Shown here piece by piece: positions 24,510 through 32,528 of a stretch of DNA of 64,000 bases. The notes below the pieces were generated by a model. That model made no database searches. It saw only the letters and a list, made by a program, of their open reading frames with translations, and had not been told where the DNA came from. The stretch is from Stenotrophomonas indicatrix (GTDB taxonomy: Bacteria > Pseudomonadota > Gammaproteobacteria > Xanthomonadales > Xanthomonadaceae): contig CP168152.1 of NCBI GenBank assembly GCA_041545745.1, positions 1,114,001 through 1,178,000 on the forward strand, read 5' to 3'. The position numbers were made by a program, and so were the translations under genes. The stretch's first letter is position 1. Every line of letters starts with the position of its first letter.

Positions 24510-24897
24510 GTGCTGTCCCTACGCCCCCATGGATTTGGAGAGTGTAGCGACCTTGCGTCAAAAGTGTAATGGCGGAGGTTTCCGTCAACCTTGGCTGACG
24601 ACGATTGCGTCAGATTGCATGAGTCTTTGATCAACTTTCCGGCGCGCGGTCCGCAGTCTCCGTGAGGTCGTCGCGCGCGGGAGGGGGGGGGGCTGAGAAT
24701 CAAGCGGGTGCCGAGGCCGAACTCTGCGACGCGAGCCGTGGCACTGCGCGGACAGCACGCGGGAAGGCCGCGCCCAGGCGCCGGTCGGTGCGGCGCTTCA
24801 CCGTGTTCAAGCCAGTACCCAGAGTTCGCTCAACAACGTCGGGGTCATCTTTTCTTCCAAGTTGCCGATATAGAAGGCAACTCATTGGAGGGCAAGC
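24510..24897. other. intergenic region with G10 tract and GC-rich patch; promoter region of the cargo module
   Basis: This stretch separates the divergent nitrilase-like gene and membrane protein gene. It holds a run of ten G at 24683-24692 and, to its right, a G+C-rich patch (about 24,640-24,830) that stands out from the A+T-rich cargo on its left. Frames that cross the patch (such as one from 24662) have Arg/Gly/Ala-rich translations typical of non-coding GC-rich DNA. It must contain the promoter for the leftward nitrilase-ATPase pair. No convincing gene was seen. Confidence 0.5.
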
Positions 24898-25680
24898 ATG
24901 AACTGGCTGGACTGGGAAGTTCTCTATTGGAAATGGATACCGGTGTGGTCATGGATCTACATAGGCTCGCTGCTGTCTGTGGTTGCGCTGTTCGCATTCT
25001 GGGGAATAATCGAACGGCGCCAGGGGCGTGTGCGTTACTTGGTGACGCAGAGCGCAGCGATGACTTGGACGGTGGTCTGGAGCATTCTTGGTGTGACGGG
25101 ACTGGTTCTAAAGTCCGTCTCCGCTGGAATGAGCCCTTCGATGTTCCGAGCGGGAATGATGATGCTCCTGGCCCCGATTCTGCCAGTCGCAGTTTGGCTA
25201 CAGTGGCAGTGGAACGTGACCCGCGTGCTTGTACTGTCGAGTCCCGACCGTGGCCAGCCCGCCTGCGAGTGGAATCCTGCGTATCGCTATGTACTGGAGC
25301 CGATTGGATTCGGGAAGGTGCAGCTCCATGTAGTGAAGCGGTCGAAGTCTCGATTTATGCGATTGATTCGAATTCAAAAGTGGAAGCCCGAACAAACCTC
25401 CAATATAGGCGTGCTGGGCGGGAGAGCCGCGTTGGTGGGACTGCTCAATGGACTACTGCCTGGTGAGCAAATCGAACTCATCACGCCCAATGCTGGATTG
25501 ACGAAAGCCTTAGACAAGGCGGTGAAGAAAGGGCTTCCGGCTGAGTTCGCAGTGTCGCCGGCAGCGAGGAGGCTGGGGCATGTGGCGCTGCTTGGAGGAC
25601 GTTTGATGGGAGGAGGTTGGAGCTGGGCGTTCGCCATGCGCAATCCAGTGATTAGTGGCTACAGAATCCGACGCATGTGA
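24898..25680 (+). CDS. hypothetical membrane protein of the island cargo
   Basis: A protein of 260 residues with a good ribosome binding site (GGAGGG nine bases before the ATG). Three hydrophobic segments occupy the N-terminal half: WIYIGSLLSVVALFAFWGII, AAMTWTVVWSILGVTGLVL and MLLAPILPVAVWLQWQW. The C-terminal half is soluble and basic (VKRSKSRFMRLIRIQKWK, then ALDKAVKKGLPAEFAVSP). It reads away from the nitrilase-ATPase pair. I do not recognise the family. In defence modules a membrane protein nearby can be an effector, but there is no direct evidence here. Confidence 0.6.
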   Translation: MNWLDWEVLYWKWIPVWSWIYIGSLLSVVALFAFWGIIERRQGRVRYLVTQSAAMTWTVVWSILGVTGLVLKSVSAGMSPSMFRAGMMMLLAPILPVAVWLQWQWNVTRVLVLSSPDRGQPACEWNPAYRYVLEPIGFGKVQLHVVKRSKSRFMRLIRIQKWKPEQTSNIGVLGGRAALVGLLNGLLPGEQIELITPNAGLTKALDKAVKKGLPAEFAVSPAARRLGHVALLGGRLMGGGWSWAFAMRNPVISGYRIRRM

Positions 25681-26063
25681 TTGCACGATGAGTCGCCCCG
25701 CGGCTTGTTGCTCGGCGGGACCTCAGGCAGAACCAACGTGCATGCCGGGCGTGGAGGGGCTGCGTGGCACCGGTCCTGCTACCGCTGTTGGAGGTCCGAT
25801 GCCGAGTAGGCCGATTCTTTTCTTGTGCTACCAGGGCTTAGACAAGCGCCAGCGGCAGACGGCAGTTGCGCTCTGAAGGGCCGGGTCACGCGCTAGCGGG
25901 CTGGAAAATCTACTGAATCAGCTCGCATGGTTGAGGAAAATGTCTCCTAGCTTTCTCTTAAGCTATTGATTTAAAGGTATTTTTTCGTCCACTCGAGCGC
26001 TAGTCTGATTTACTCCTGTGTACACAACCGTTCTGATCGAACGCTTGTCAGCAGGAAGAACGA
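25681..26063. other. AT-rich right end of the island; no gene seen
   Basis: The first ~230 bases show nothing coding. From about 25,913 the sequence becomes clearly A+T-rich (AAGCTATTGATTTAAAGGTA and a T6 run near 25,981). This agrees with the short AT-rich 3' end described for GInts, where the element's right recombination site is expected. The region ends at the terminator hairpin at 26,064. Confidence 0.55.
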
Positions 26064-26093
26064 AAGCCCCGCCCATGCGGGGCTTTTCTTTTT
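26064..26093 (+). terminator. terminator hairpin at the right border of the island
   Basis: GCCCCGC / GCGGGGC stem (26066-26072 and 26077-26083) with a four-base loop, followed by TTTTCTTTTT. Its position just after the AT-rich end and its shared GGGGCT...TTTTT sequence with the terminator behind ssb make it a candidate for the second copy of the flanking imperfect repeat. It would also insulate the downstream catabolic operon. Confidence 0.8.
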
Positions 26094-26148
26094 CCAGAGA
26101 CTCCTGTCGACGTTGTGCCCCGCAGCATGAGATTTCTTGCACTGCGTC

Positions 26149-26178
26149 TTGCAAAAAAACAATTTCCTCCCCTATGGT
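26149..26178 (+). promoter_or_regulatory. putative promoter of the rightward catabolic operon
   Basis: TTGCAA (26149-26154) and TATGGT (26173-26178) are spaced by 18 bases and each match the sigma-70 consensus at four of six positions. The last bases touch the palindromic operator that follows, so a bound repressor would block initiation directly. By-eye assignment only. Confidence 0.4.
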
Positions 26179-26191
26179 GCAATCGATTGCA
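26178..26191. promoter_or_regulatory. LacI-family operator, copy 1
   Basis: The perfect 14-bp palindrome TGCAATCGATTGCA, with CG at the centre as in LacI/GalR operators. An identical copy at 34,843 lies in front of the leftward operon and next to the LacI-type gene at 34,922, which is therefore the likely repressor. Confidence 0.75.
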
Positions 26192-26241
26192 TTGCGGCGA
26201 AATCGTCAGTGTTTGATACCGGTTGGGAGGCCGGAAGGTGG

Positions 26242-27138
26242 ATGTCCATCCATTCGATCAGACCGTCCCCGGCCCCGGGGCTCACGCGGCGCGATGCGTT
26301 GCGCATCGCGGTTGCCGGCAGTCTTGGCCTGGGTGCTGCGGGCGTGCTGCCTGCGTTTGCAGCTACCGCGCCCCTCAAGGGCAACCTGAAGCACTCCGTT
26401 GCGCGCTGGACCTTTCCCGGGCAGTCGATGGCCCAGCTCTGCCAGACCGTGAAGGACATTGGCTTTGCCGCGATCGACCTGGTGGGCCCGGAGGATTGGC
26501 CCACGCTGAAGGCCCATGGCGTATACAGCTCGATGTGCAACGGCGCCGAGCTGGGCCTCACCAAGGGCTTTGCCGGCCGCGAGTTCCACGACCAGCTGGT
26601 GGAGCGCTATACGCGCCACATCGATCTGGTGGCTGATGCCGGCTATCGCAATCTCATCTGCTTTTCCGGCAACCGCAACGGCATGGATCCGCAGGAGGGC
26701 ATGGCCCATGCCGAGGCAGGGCTCAAGCGCATCCTTGGGCATGCCGAGAAGCGCGGCGTGGTGCTGGTGATGGAACTGCTGAACTCCAGGGTCGATCATC
26801 GCGACTACCTGTGCGACCACTCCGCCTGGGGCGTGGAGCTGTGCCAGCGGCTCGGCTCGGACAACTTCGGCCTGCTGTACGACATCTACCACATGCAGAT
26901 CATGGAGGGCGACATCATCGCCACCATCGGCAGGCACCACGCCTGCTTCAAGCACTACCACACCGCCGGCGTGCCTGGACGGCATGAGATCGGGGATCAG
27001 CAGGAACTCAATTACCCCGCCATCTGTCGCGCGATCCGCGACACCGGTTTCGATGGTTATCTGGCGCAGGAATTCATGCCTGCGGCACCAGATCCCGTCG
27101 GTTCGCTGCGCGAGGCCATCCGCCTCTGCGACGTCTGA
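26242..27138 (+). CDS. Tat-exported TIM-barrel sugar isomerase/epimerase (hydroxypyruvate isomerase-like)
   Basis: A protein of 298 residues. The N-terminus has a twin-arginine signal (LTRRDALRIAVAGSLGLGAA then AFA cleavage), so the enzyme should be folded before export to the periplasm. The rest is an AP-endonuclease-2-type TIM barrel: metal-ligand candidates are Glu in LVMELLNSRVDH, Asp and His in LLYDIYHMQ, His in ACFKHYHTAG and Glu in YLAQEFMP. These resemble hydroxypyruvate isomerase and IolE-type enzymes. It is first in a four-gene operon with the GMC dehydrogenase. The ATG at 26242 has GGAAGG in front. Probable substrate is a keto-sugar; exact reaction unknown. Confidence 0.82.
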   Translation: MSIHSIRPSPAPGLTRRDALRIAVAGSLGLGAAGVLPAFAATAPLKGNLKHSVARWTFPGQSMAQLCQTVKDIGFAAIDLVGPEDWPTLKAHGVYSSMCNGAELGLTKGFAGREFHDQLVERYTRHIDLVADAGYRNLICFSGNRNGMDPQEGMAHAEAGLKRILGHAEKRGVVLVMELLNSRVDHRDYLCDHSAWGVELCQRLGSDNFGLLYDIYHMQIMEGDIIATIGRHHACFKHYHTAGVPGRHEIGDQQELNYPAICRAIRDTGFDGYLAQEFMPAAPDPVGSLREAIRLCDV

Positions 27139-27164
27139 AACGATATCCACCAGGTGAGTGATCC

Positions 27165-28850
27165 ATGGCAGACAATCATTACGACGCCATCGTTGTTGGC
27201 TCGGGAATCAGCGGCGGTTGGGCGGCAAAGGAACTGACCGAGAAGGGCCTCAAGGTCCTGATGCTGGAACGCGGACGCAACATCGAGCACGTCAAGGACT
27301 ACGTCAATGCGATGAAGGAGCCGTGGGATTTCCCGCATCGCAACCGGCCCACACAGGCGATGAAGGCTGCCTTCCCGGTGCTGATGCGCGACTATGCGCT
27401 GGCCGAGAACCTGCAGGGAATGTGGGCCGACGAACAGGAGTCGCCCTACACCGAGACCCAGCGATTCGATTGGTTCCGCGGCTACCATGTGGGTGGTCGC
27501 TCATTGATGTGGGGCCGGCAGAGCTATCGCTTCTCCGACCTGGATTTCGAGGCGAACCTGAAGGACGGCATCGCCACCGACTGGCCGATCCGTTACGCCG
27601 ACATCGCACCCTGGTACGACCATGTGGAGAAATTCGCCGGTATCGCCGGCACGCGTGAAGGACTGGACGTGTTGCCGGACGGCGAGTTCCTGCCGCCGAT
27701 CCCGTTGAACATCGTCGAAAAGGACGTGGCCGCGCGGATCCAGAAAGCCTTCGGTGGAACGCGCCATATGATCCACTCGCGCACCGCCAACATCACCAAG
27801 CCCATGCCCGAGCAGGGCCGCGTCAACTGCCAGTACCGCAACAAGTGCATCCTCGGCTGTCCCTTCGGTGCCTATTTCTCCACCCAGGCGGCGACGCTGC
27901 CAGCGGCGATGAAGACCGGCAACCTGACCTTGCGGCCATTCTCCATCGTCAAGGAAGTGCTCTACGACAAGGACCGCAAGCGAGCGCGGGGCGTGGAGGT
28001 CATCGACGCAGAGACCGGGCAGACCTACCAGTACACCGCCAAGGTGATCTTCCTCAACGCCTCCTCCTTCAACTCGACCTGGCTGCTGATGAGCTCGGCC
28101 ACCGACGTCTGGGAAGGCGGGCTGGGCTCTTCGTCCGGCGAGCTGGGGCACAACGTGATGGACCATCATTTCGGTGCCGGCGCCTCCGGCCGGGTCGAAG
28201 GCTTCGAGGACAAGTACTACTTCGGCCGTCGTCCCTGCGGTTTCTATATTCCGCGGTTCCGCAACGTTGCTACCGACAAGCGAGGATACCTGCGCGGGTT
28301 CGGCTACCAGGGCGGTGCCAGCCGCACCGGCTGGTCGCGCGAGATCGCCGAACTCAACATCGGGGCCGATCTGAAGGAGGCACTGACCGTGCCGGGTGAC
28401 TGGCGCATCGGCATGACCGGTTTCGGCGAAATGCTGCCGCACCACGACAATACGATCCGCCTGGACCGGGACCGCAAGGACAAGTGGGGGCTGCCGGTGC
28501 TGGCGATGGACGTAGCCATGCGCGCCAACGAACTGGCGATGCGCAAGGACATGGCTGCCGATGCCGCCGAGATGCTGGAGGCGGCCGGCGTCAAGGACGT
28601 GGAGATGCACGACAACGACTATGCCCCGGGCAAGGGCATCCACGAGATGGGGACCGCGCGCATGGGCCGTGATCGCAGGACCTCCGTGCTGAACCAGCAC
28701 AACCAGGTCTGGGATGCACCCAACGTCTATGTCACCGACGGTGCCTGCATGACCTCCAGCGCCTGCGTGAATCCGTCGCTGACCTACATGGCGCTGACCG
28801 CGCGGGCGGCCGACCACGCCGTGCGCGAACTGAAAGCGGGGAATCTCTGA
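27165..28850 (+). CDS. GMC family FAD-dependent dehydrogenase, glycoside 3-dehydrogenase-like catalytic subunit
   Basis: A protein of 561 residues. The N-terminal FAD-binding motif is YDAIVVGSGISGGWAAKEL with the acidic residue in MLERG. Cys222, Cys228 and Cys232 (C-x5-C-x3-C) reproduce the 3Fe-4S ligand spacing known in the catalytic subunit of bacterial FAD-glucose dehydrogenase. The catalytic His-Asn pair is His493 (GIHEMGTARMG) and Asn536 (ACVNPSLTYM). It has no signal of its own; enzymes of this class are carried through the Tat pathway by the small subunit encoded next. Oxidation of sugar C3-OH with transfer of electrons to a cytochrome is the expected role, given the DUF1080 gene in the operon. 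Confidence 0.88.
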   Translation: MADNHYDAIVVGSGISGGWAAKELTEKGLKVLMLERGRNIEHVKDYVNAMKEPWDFPHRNRPTQAMKAAFPVLMRDYALAENLQGMWADEQESPYTETQRFDWFRGYHVGGRSLMWGRQSYRFSDLDFEANLKDGIATDWPIRYADIAPWYDHVEKFAGIAGTREGLDVLPDGEFLPPIPLNIVEKDVAARIQKAFGGTRHMIHSRTANITKPMPEQGRVNCQYRNKCILGCPFGAYFSTQAATLPAAMKTGNLTLRPFSIVKEVLYDKDRKRARGVEVIDAETGQTYQYTAKVIFLNASSFNSTWLLMSSATDVWEGGLGSSSGELGHNVMDHHFGAGASGRVEGFEDKYYFGRRPCGFYIPRFRNVATDKRGYLRGFGYQGGASRTGWSREIAELNIGADLKEALTVPGDWRIGMTGFGEMLPHHDNTIRLDRDRKDKWGLPVLAMDVAMRANELAMRKDMAADAAEMLEAAGVKDVEMHDNDYAPGKGIHEMGTARMGRDRRTSVLNQHNQVWDAPNVYVTDGACMTSSACVNPSLTYMALTARAADHAVRELKAGNL

Positions 28851-29425
28851 TGGACCGCCGCGAACTGCTGAAGATGATCGTCGCCGCCACCGGTGCGGCG
28901 ATGGTCGGACTGCCTGCGCTCGGTCAGGCACAGGCTCCTGCCGCAGGGGCGAAGACGCGCTTCTCCGACGCGGATGTCGGCACGCTGGACGAGATCGCCG
29001 AGACCATCCTGCCGCGCACGAAGACGCCGGGGGCGAAAGAAGCAGGCGCCGGTACGTTCATGGCGACGTTCGTCAGCGACTGCTACACCGCCCGGCAGCA
29101 GGCGACGTTCCGCGCCGGCCTGGCCGATATCGACAAGCGCGCCGGCGGCCGCTTCGTTTCACTTGCGCTGCAGGCCCGCACCGAACTGCTGCGGGCGCTG
29201 GATGCAGAGGCCAGGAAACACGCAGTCGAGGTGACCGAAACCGGCACCGCCGAGGAAGGAGAAGTGATGCCGCATTACTTCACGATGCTCAAGCAGCTGA
29301 CCATCTTCGGCTTCTTCACCTCGAAGGTCGGCGCGACCGAAGTGCTGCGCTATGTCGCGGTACCGGGGCGCTACGAAGGTGACCTCGCCTATGTTGCCGG
29401 TACGCCTGCGTGGGGGACCAGCTGA
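28850..29425 (+). CDS. gluconate 2-dehydrogenase subunit 3 family protein (small/hitchhiker subunit)
   Basis: A protein of 191 residues beginning MDRRELLKMIVAATGAAMVG, a Tat-type signal with the twin Arg, followed by an Ala-rich cleavage region. The mature part shows DEIAETILPRTKTPGAKEAG, diagnostic for the small subunit of GMC dehydrogenase complexes. Such subunits provide the export signal and stabilise the catalytic subunit. The start codon shares a base with the stop of the dehydrogenase gene (TGATG), as does its own stop with the next gene, showing tight coupling of all three. Confidence 0.9.
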   Translation: MDRRELLKMIVAATGAAMVGLPALGQAQAPAAGAKTRFSDADVGTLDEIAETILPRTKTPGAKEAGAGTFMATFVSDCYTARQQATFRAGLADIDKRAGGRFVSLALQARTELLRALDAEARKHAVEVTETGTAEEGEVMPHYFTMLKQLTIFGFFTSKVGATEVLRYVAVPGRYEGDLAYVAGTPAWGTS

Positions 29426-30183
29426 TGGACCACGCCATGAGGATCAAGCCGCTGTTGATCGCCGCCGGTGTGCTGGCCGCTGCACCTGCGTTCGCGCAGG
29501 CCGCTGCCGATCCTGCACGCGATCCGAAGAAAACCGAAGTGTGGGCGCCGGTGCCGGCGGTCGTGACTACGCCTCCGGGCAAGGCGCCGTCCGACGCGAT
29601 CGTGCTGTTTGATGGCAAGCACGTCTCCTCTTGGGAGTCGGAGCAGGGTGGACGCGTGCCTTGGACCGTGGCCGACGGGGCGCTGACCGTGGTGCCGGGC
29701 AGCAAGGGCATCCGCACCAGGCAACGCTTCTGCGACATCCAGCTGCATGTCGAGTGGCGCACGCCGATCGAAACCAAGGGCTTCGACGGCCAGAACCGGG
29801 GCAACAGCGGCATCTTCCTGCAGGAGCTGTATGAGCTGCAGGTGCTCGACAGCTACAACAACCCGACCTATGCCAACGGCCAAGCGGGCTCCATCTACAA
29901 GCAGGCCATGCCGCGGGTGAATGCCTCGCGTGCGCCGGGCGAGTGGCAGGCCTACGACATCCTCTGGAAGGCACCGCGCTTCTCGCCGGGTGGCGGGCTC
30001 ACCTCGCCCGCGCGCATCACCGTGCTGCACAACGGCGTGCTGGTACAGGACGATACCGTGCTGGCTGGCAAGACCGAGTACATCGGTGCGCCCTCGTACT
30101 CGCCACATGCGTGCGCGCCGATCTATCTGCAGGAGCATGATTCCAAGGTCAGCTACCGCAACATCTGGGTGCGCGAGTTGTAA
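29425..30183 (+). CDS. secreted DUF1080 protein, 3-keto-glycoside hydrolase-like
   Basis: A protein of 252 residues with a Sec signal ([20 protein letters not shown]) and a DUF1080 (3-keto-disaccharide hydrolase) beta-sandwich. Typical segments are [47 protein letters not shown] and [15 protein letters not shown]. Members of this family have been linked to cleavage of 3-keto-glucosides, the product expected from the dehydrogenase upstream, through an elimination-type mechanism. The Asn/Ser in GNSGIF and the Glu-Gln pair in YELQVLD are the conserved core. Coupled by TGATG to the small-subunit gene; the operon ends here, 10 bases from the convergent cytochrome gene. Confidence 0.87.
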   Translation: MDHAMRIKPLLIAAGVLAAAPAFAQAAADPARDPKKTEVWAPVPAVVTTPPGKAPSDAIVLFDGKHVSSWESEQGGRVPWTVADGALTVVPGSKGIRTRQRFCDIQLHVEWRTPIETKGFDGQNRGNSGIFLQELYELQVLDSYNNPTYANGQAGSIYKQAMPRVNASRAPGEWQAYDILWKAPRFSPGGGLTSPARITVLHNGVLVQDDTVLAGKTEYIGAPSYSPHACAPIYLQEHDSKVSYRNIWVREL

Positions 30184-30193
30184 CGGCTTCCTG

Positions 30194-30490
30194 CTACTTC
30201 GCCAGGAAACTGGCGATGTCATCGATTTCCTGTTGCGACAGCTGGGAGAAGGGCGGCATCAATCCGCCGCCCTTCCTGATCTTGTCCTTGATCTGCGCGG
30301 CATCCAGGCGCTTGCCGATGTCGGTGAGCGCGGGGAACGCGCCCGGCATGCCGGCGCGATCGGCGCCATGGCAGGCCATGCAGTTGGCGGTGTAGAGCTT
30401 TGCACCGGCTGCAGGGTCGTCCTTGCACCATGCCGTGGTTGCCAGCATCGCCCCGCACAGAATCACAGCCACTTTCAGCATCGTTTTCAA
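30194..30490 (-). CDS. small periplasmic cytochrome c
   Basis: A protein of 98 residues with a signal peptide (MLKVAVILCGAMLATTAW) and one class I c-type haem site, CMACH at about residues 37-41, with a likely axial Met in GGGLMPPFSQL. It fits a short, single-haem cytochrome like cytochrome c5/c551. It is last in the leftward operon of the same regulon and is the natural electron acceptor for the GMC dehydrogenase encoded by the facing operon. Confidence 0.9.
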   Translation of the reverse strand: MKTMLKVAVILCGAMLATTAWCKDDPAAGAKLYTANCMACHGADRAGMPGAFPALTDIGKRLDAAQIKDKIRKGGGLMPPFSQLSQQEIDDIASFLAK

Positions 30491-30508
30491 TCAGGACTCC
30501 TTCGGGCG

Positions 30509-31372
30509 TCAGCGCTGTGCGCTGGCGGGCAGGGTGACGGTCAGGTGTTCACGCAGGTAGTCCGCGCCGGTCTGGATGACCTTGGCCGGGTCGCGTGGCT
30601 GATCGTGCTCGACGATGTACCACTGCACGCCGGCAGCGGCCGCCGCCGGCAGGATCGCGTTCCAGTCGAGCACGCCCTGACCGACCGCTGCAAAACCGCC
30701 TTCGTCTTCGGCCTGGCCTTGGGGTGCGTTGTCCTTGGCATGGACTGCGAACAGCCGGCCGCGGAACTTGCCCAGCATCACCGCCGGGTTGTAGCCGGCG
30801 CGTGCCACCCAGGCAAGATCCAGCTCGGTCTGCAGGTCGGGCCCGGCCGCGGCAAACAGCAGTTCCAGGCCGGTCCTGCCATTGAAGTCGACCAGTTCGA
30901 AGTCATGGTTGTGGTAGGCCAGGCGCATGCCCTTGGCCCGTAACTGCTTGGCGATCGTGCCCAGTTCCTTGCCCAGCGCGGTCCAGCCTGCGGCATCGGT
31001 CGGCCGATCCTTCGCGTCCAGGTAAGGCACCACCAGCGTGGTGTTGCCGATCGACCGGTTGAAGGCCACCACGCCATCCAGGTCCTTGCGCAGCTCGGCC
31101 AACTGCACGTGCGACGAAACCGCCTTGATCGCGTACCTGTCCAGCAGCTGCTTGAGTTCGGCGGCGCTGACGCCCTGCGTGCCCACCGTCTCCACCGCAC
31201 CTACGCCCGCGTCATGGACGATCTTCAACTGCTGGTCGAGCGGGCCGGCGTTGCGCAGCGAGTACATCTGCACGGCGATGGGCTTCTGTGGGGGGGCGAT
31301 GTCGTGCGCGAAGACGGGCAGGGCAGCGAGTAGCAGGGCGAGGATTGCAGTTCCGCGAACAGAGGTGTTCAT
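30509..31372 (-). CDS. secreted TIM-barrel sugar isomerase/epimerase
   Basis: A protein of 287 residues with a Sec signal (GTAILALLLAALPVFAHD). The barrel has the strands of the xylose-isomerase-like superfamily: PIAVQMYSLRNAG, AVETVG, KAVSSHVQL, TLVVPYLDA, RLAYHNHDFELVDF (metal-binding His/Glu candidates), LDLAWVARAG, FAVHAKDNAPQG and WYIVEHDQP. Start is the ATG at 31372, where the signal peptide begins; the frame remains open upstream. It lies 19 bases after the Gfo/Idh gene. Family members act as epimerases or isomerases on keto-sugars, in keeping with the rest of the cluster. Confidence 0.85.
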   Translation of the reverse strand: MNTSVRGTAILALLLAALPVFAHDIAPPQKPIAVQMYSLRNAGPLDQQLKIVHDAGVGAVETVGTQGVSAAELKQLLDRYAIKAVSSHVQLAELRKDLDGVVAFNRSIGNTTLVVPYLDAKDRPTDAAGWTALGKELGTIAKQLRAKGMRLAYHNHDFELVDFNGRTGLELLFAAAGPDLQTELDLAWVARAGYNPAVMLGKFRGRLFAVHAKDNAPQGQAEDEGGFAAVGQGVLDWNAILPAAAAAGVQWYIVEHDQPRDPAKVIQTGADYLREHLTVTLPASAQR

Positions 31373-31391
31373 CAAGAGAGTCTCCTGGGAT

Positions 31392-32516
31392 TCAGCCGAT
31401 GGTGGTCCAGGCGCGTGTCCTGGCCGATGCAATGACGCGGTCGACGATCAGCGCCGAGCGCACGCCGTCTTCGAAGGTGGGCAGGCCCTGCGGCTGCTCG
31501 CCTTCGATGGCGCGATAGGTGTCGGCGACAAACGCCTCGAAACACTGTCCGTAGCCCTGCGCATGCCCGGCGGGCAACACCGACAGCCGGCGTTGTTCGG
31601 CACTGCCGCCGCCCGGCCCACGCACGAAGACTTCCTCGCGCTGATCGGGCAGGCCGATCCACAGCCGCTCGGCGTCTTCCTGGTTGAAGGCTACGCTGGC
31701 TTTGGCGCCATCGATCTCGAACCAGAGGCGATTGTGGCGTCCGGCCGATACCTGGCTGACCGTCAGCGACGCCAATGTGCCGGCGCCGGTCCGGAACATC
31801 GCCGCCGCCACGTCCTCGCTCGCAACCGCCTGCATCGCGCCACCGGCCACCGCTGTGGTGAAGCTCTGCCCGGTGTCGGTGCTGCGTTCGGTGATCACCG
31901 TGTCGAATGCCGCGCTGACCTCGGCGAAGCGCTCGCCACTGACCCATTCCACCAGGTCGCACCAGTGCGAACCGATGTCGGCGAACACGCGAGACGCGCC
32001 GCCCAATGCCGGGTCCACGCGCCAGTTGTTGCTGGCCGGGTCCAGCAGCCAGTCCTGCAGGTAGCTGCCATGGATCAGGTGCAGCGGCCCCAGGTCGCCC
32101 TGCGCGATGCGTGCGCGGGCCTCGCGGATCACCGGGTGGTAGCGGTAGACGAAGGGCACCGTGGCGACCAAGGCGTTCGAGGCGGCCAGTGCCGCCAGCG
32201 CCTGCGCATCCTCCAGCGTGGTCGCCAGCGGCTTCTCGCAGATCACGTGCTTGCCCGCTTCCAGCGCGGCCTGCGCCATGGGGCGGTGCAGATGATTGGG
32301 CGTGCAGACGTGCACGACCTGCACCTGTGGATCGGCGACCACGTCCTCGATGTCCCGGTAGGCATGCGGAACACCCCACGCCTGCGCCACGTCGCGTGCG
32401 CGTTGCGGTGACGAGGCGGCCACGCCGCGGATCTCCGCACCGGCCAGCAGCGCCGCGCGACGATGTACGGCGCCGATCATGCCGGTACCGACGATGGCGA
32501 TTCCAAGCTTTGGCAT
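31392..32516 (-). CDS. Gfo/Idh/MocA family NAD(P)-dependent oxidoreductase
   Basis: A protein of 374 residues. The Rossmann motif GIAIVGTGMIGAVH starts the N-terminal NAD(P) domain; VHVCTPNHLHRPMAQAALEAGKHVICEKPLA holds the conserved EKP with catalytic Lys near residue 100 (shown only by its ends VHVCTPNHLH and ICEKPLA for clarity), and the C-terminal beta-sheet domain has IGSHWCDLVEW with a His. No signal peptide, so it is cytosolic. A likely role is reduction of 3-keto-sugar to the parent sugar or the reverse reaction. It sits between the MFS carrier and the exported TIM barrel with 12- and 19-base gaps. Confidence 0.88.
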   Translation of the reverse strand: MPKLGIAIVGTGMIGAVHRRAALLAGAEIRGVAASSPQRARDVAQAWGVPHAYRDIEDVVADPQVQVVHVCTPNHLHRPMAQAALEAGKHVICEKPLATTLEDAQALAALAASNALVATVPFVYRYHPVIREARARIAQGDLGPLHLIHGSYLQDWLLDPASNNWRVDPALGGASRVFADIGSHWCDLVEWVSGERFAEVSAAFDTVITERSTDTGQSFTTAVAGGAMQAVASEDVAAAMFRTGAGTLASLTVSQVSAGRHNRLWFEIDGAKASVAFNQEDAERLWIGLPDQREEVFVRGPGGGSAEQRRLSVLPAGHAQGYGQCFEAFVADTYRAIEGEQPQGLPTFEDGVRSALIVDRVIASARTRAWTTIG

Positions 32517-32528
32517 CGGGTGGTGTCC

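Larger units (their letters stand above)
12680..26093. mobile_element. genomic island of the GInt type (ginABCD + cargo + AT-rich end)
   Basis: The island starts with four overlapping or closely spaced genes: three different tyrosine recombinases and a small coiled-coil protein, which is the defining ginABCD operon of GInts. It is followed by about 7.5 kb of cargo with visibly lower G+C than the flanks and a short AT-rich stretch before 26,064. GInts are described as having exactly this three-part structure and as integrating site-specifically between imperfect direct repeats. The borders given here are my estimate: they are the two terminators, which share TGGGGCTCCTCCTTTTT-like (12680-12697) and TGCGGGGCTTTTCTTTTT (26076-26093) sequences. 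The exact ends may differ by tens of bases. Confidence 0.75.

Noticed and set aside
24662-24901. A plus-strand frame through the G10 tract upstream of the island membrane protein
   Set aside because: Arg/Gly/Ala-rich translation without family features, typical of a chance frame in GC-rich non-coding DNA.
27501-28931. A 476-residue minus-strand frame opposite the GMC dehydrogenase
   Set aside because: Antisense shadow; the dehydrogenase on the plus strand has FAD, Cys and His-Asn motifs.
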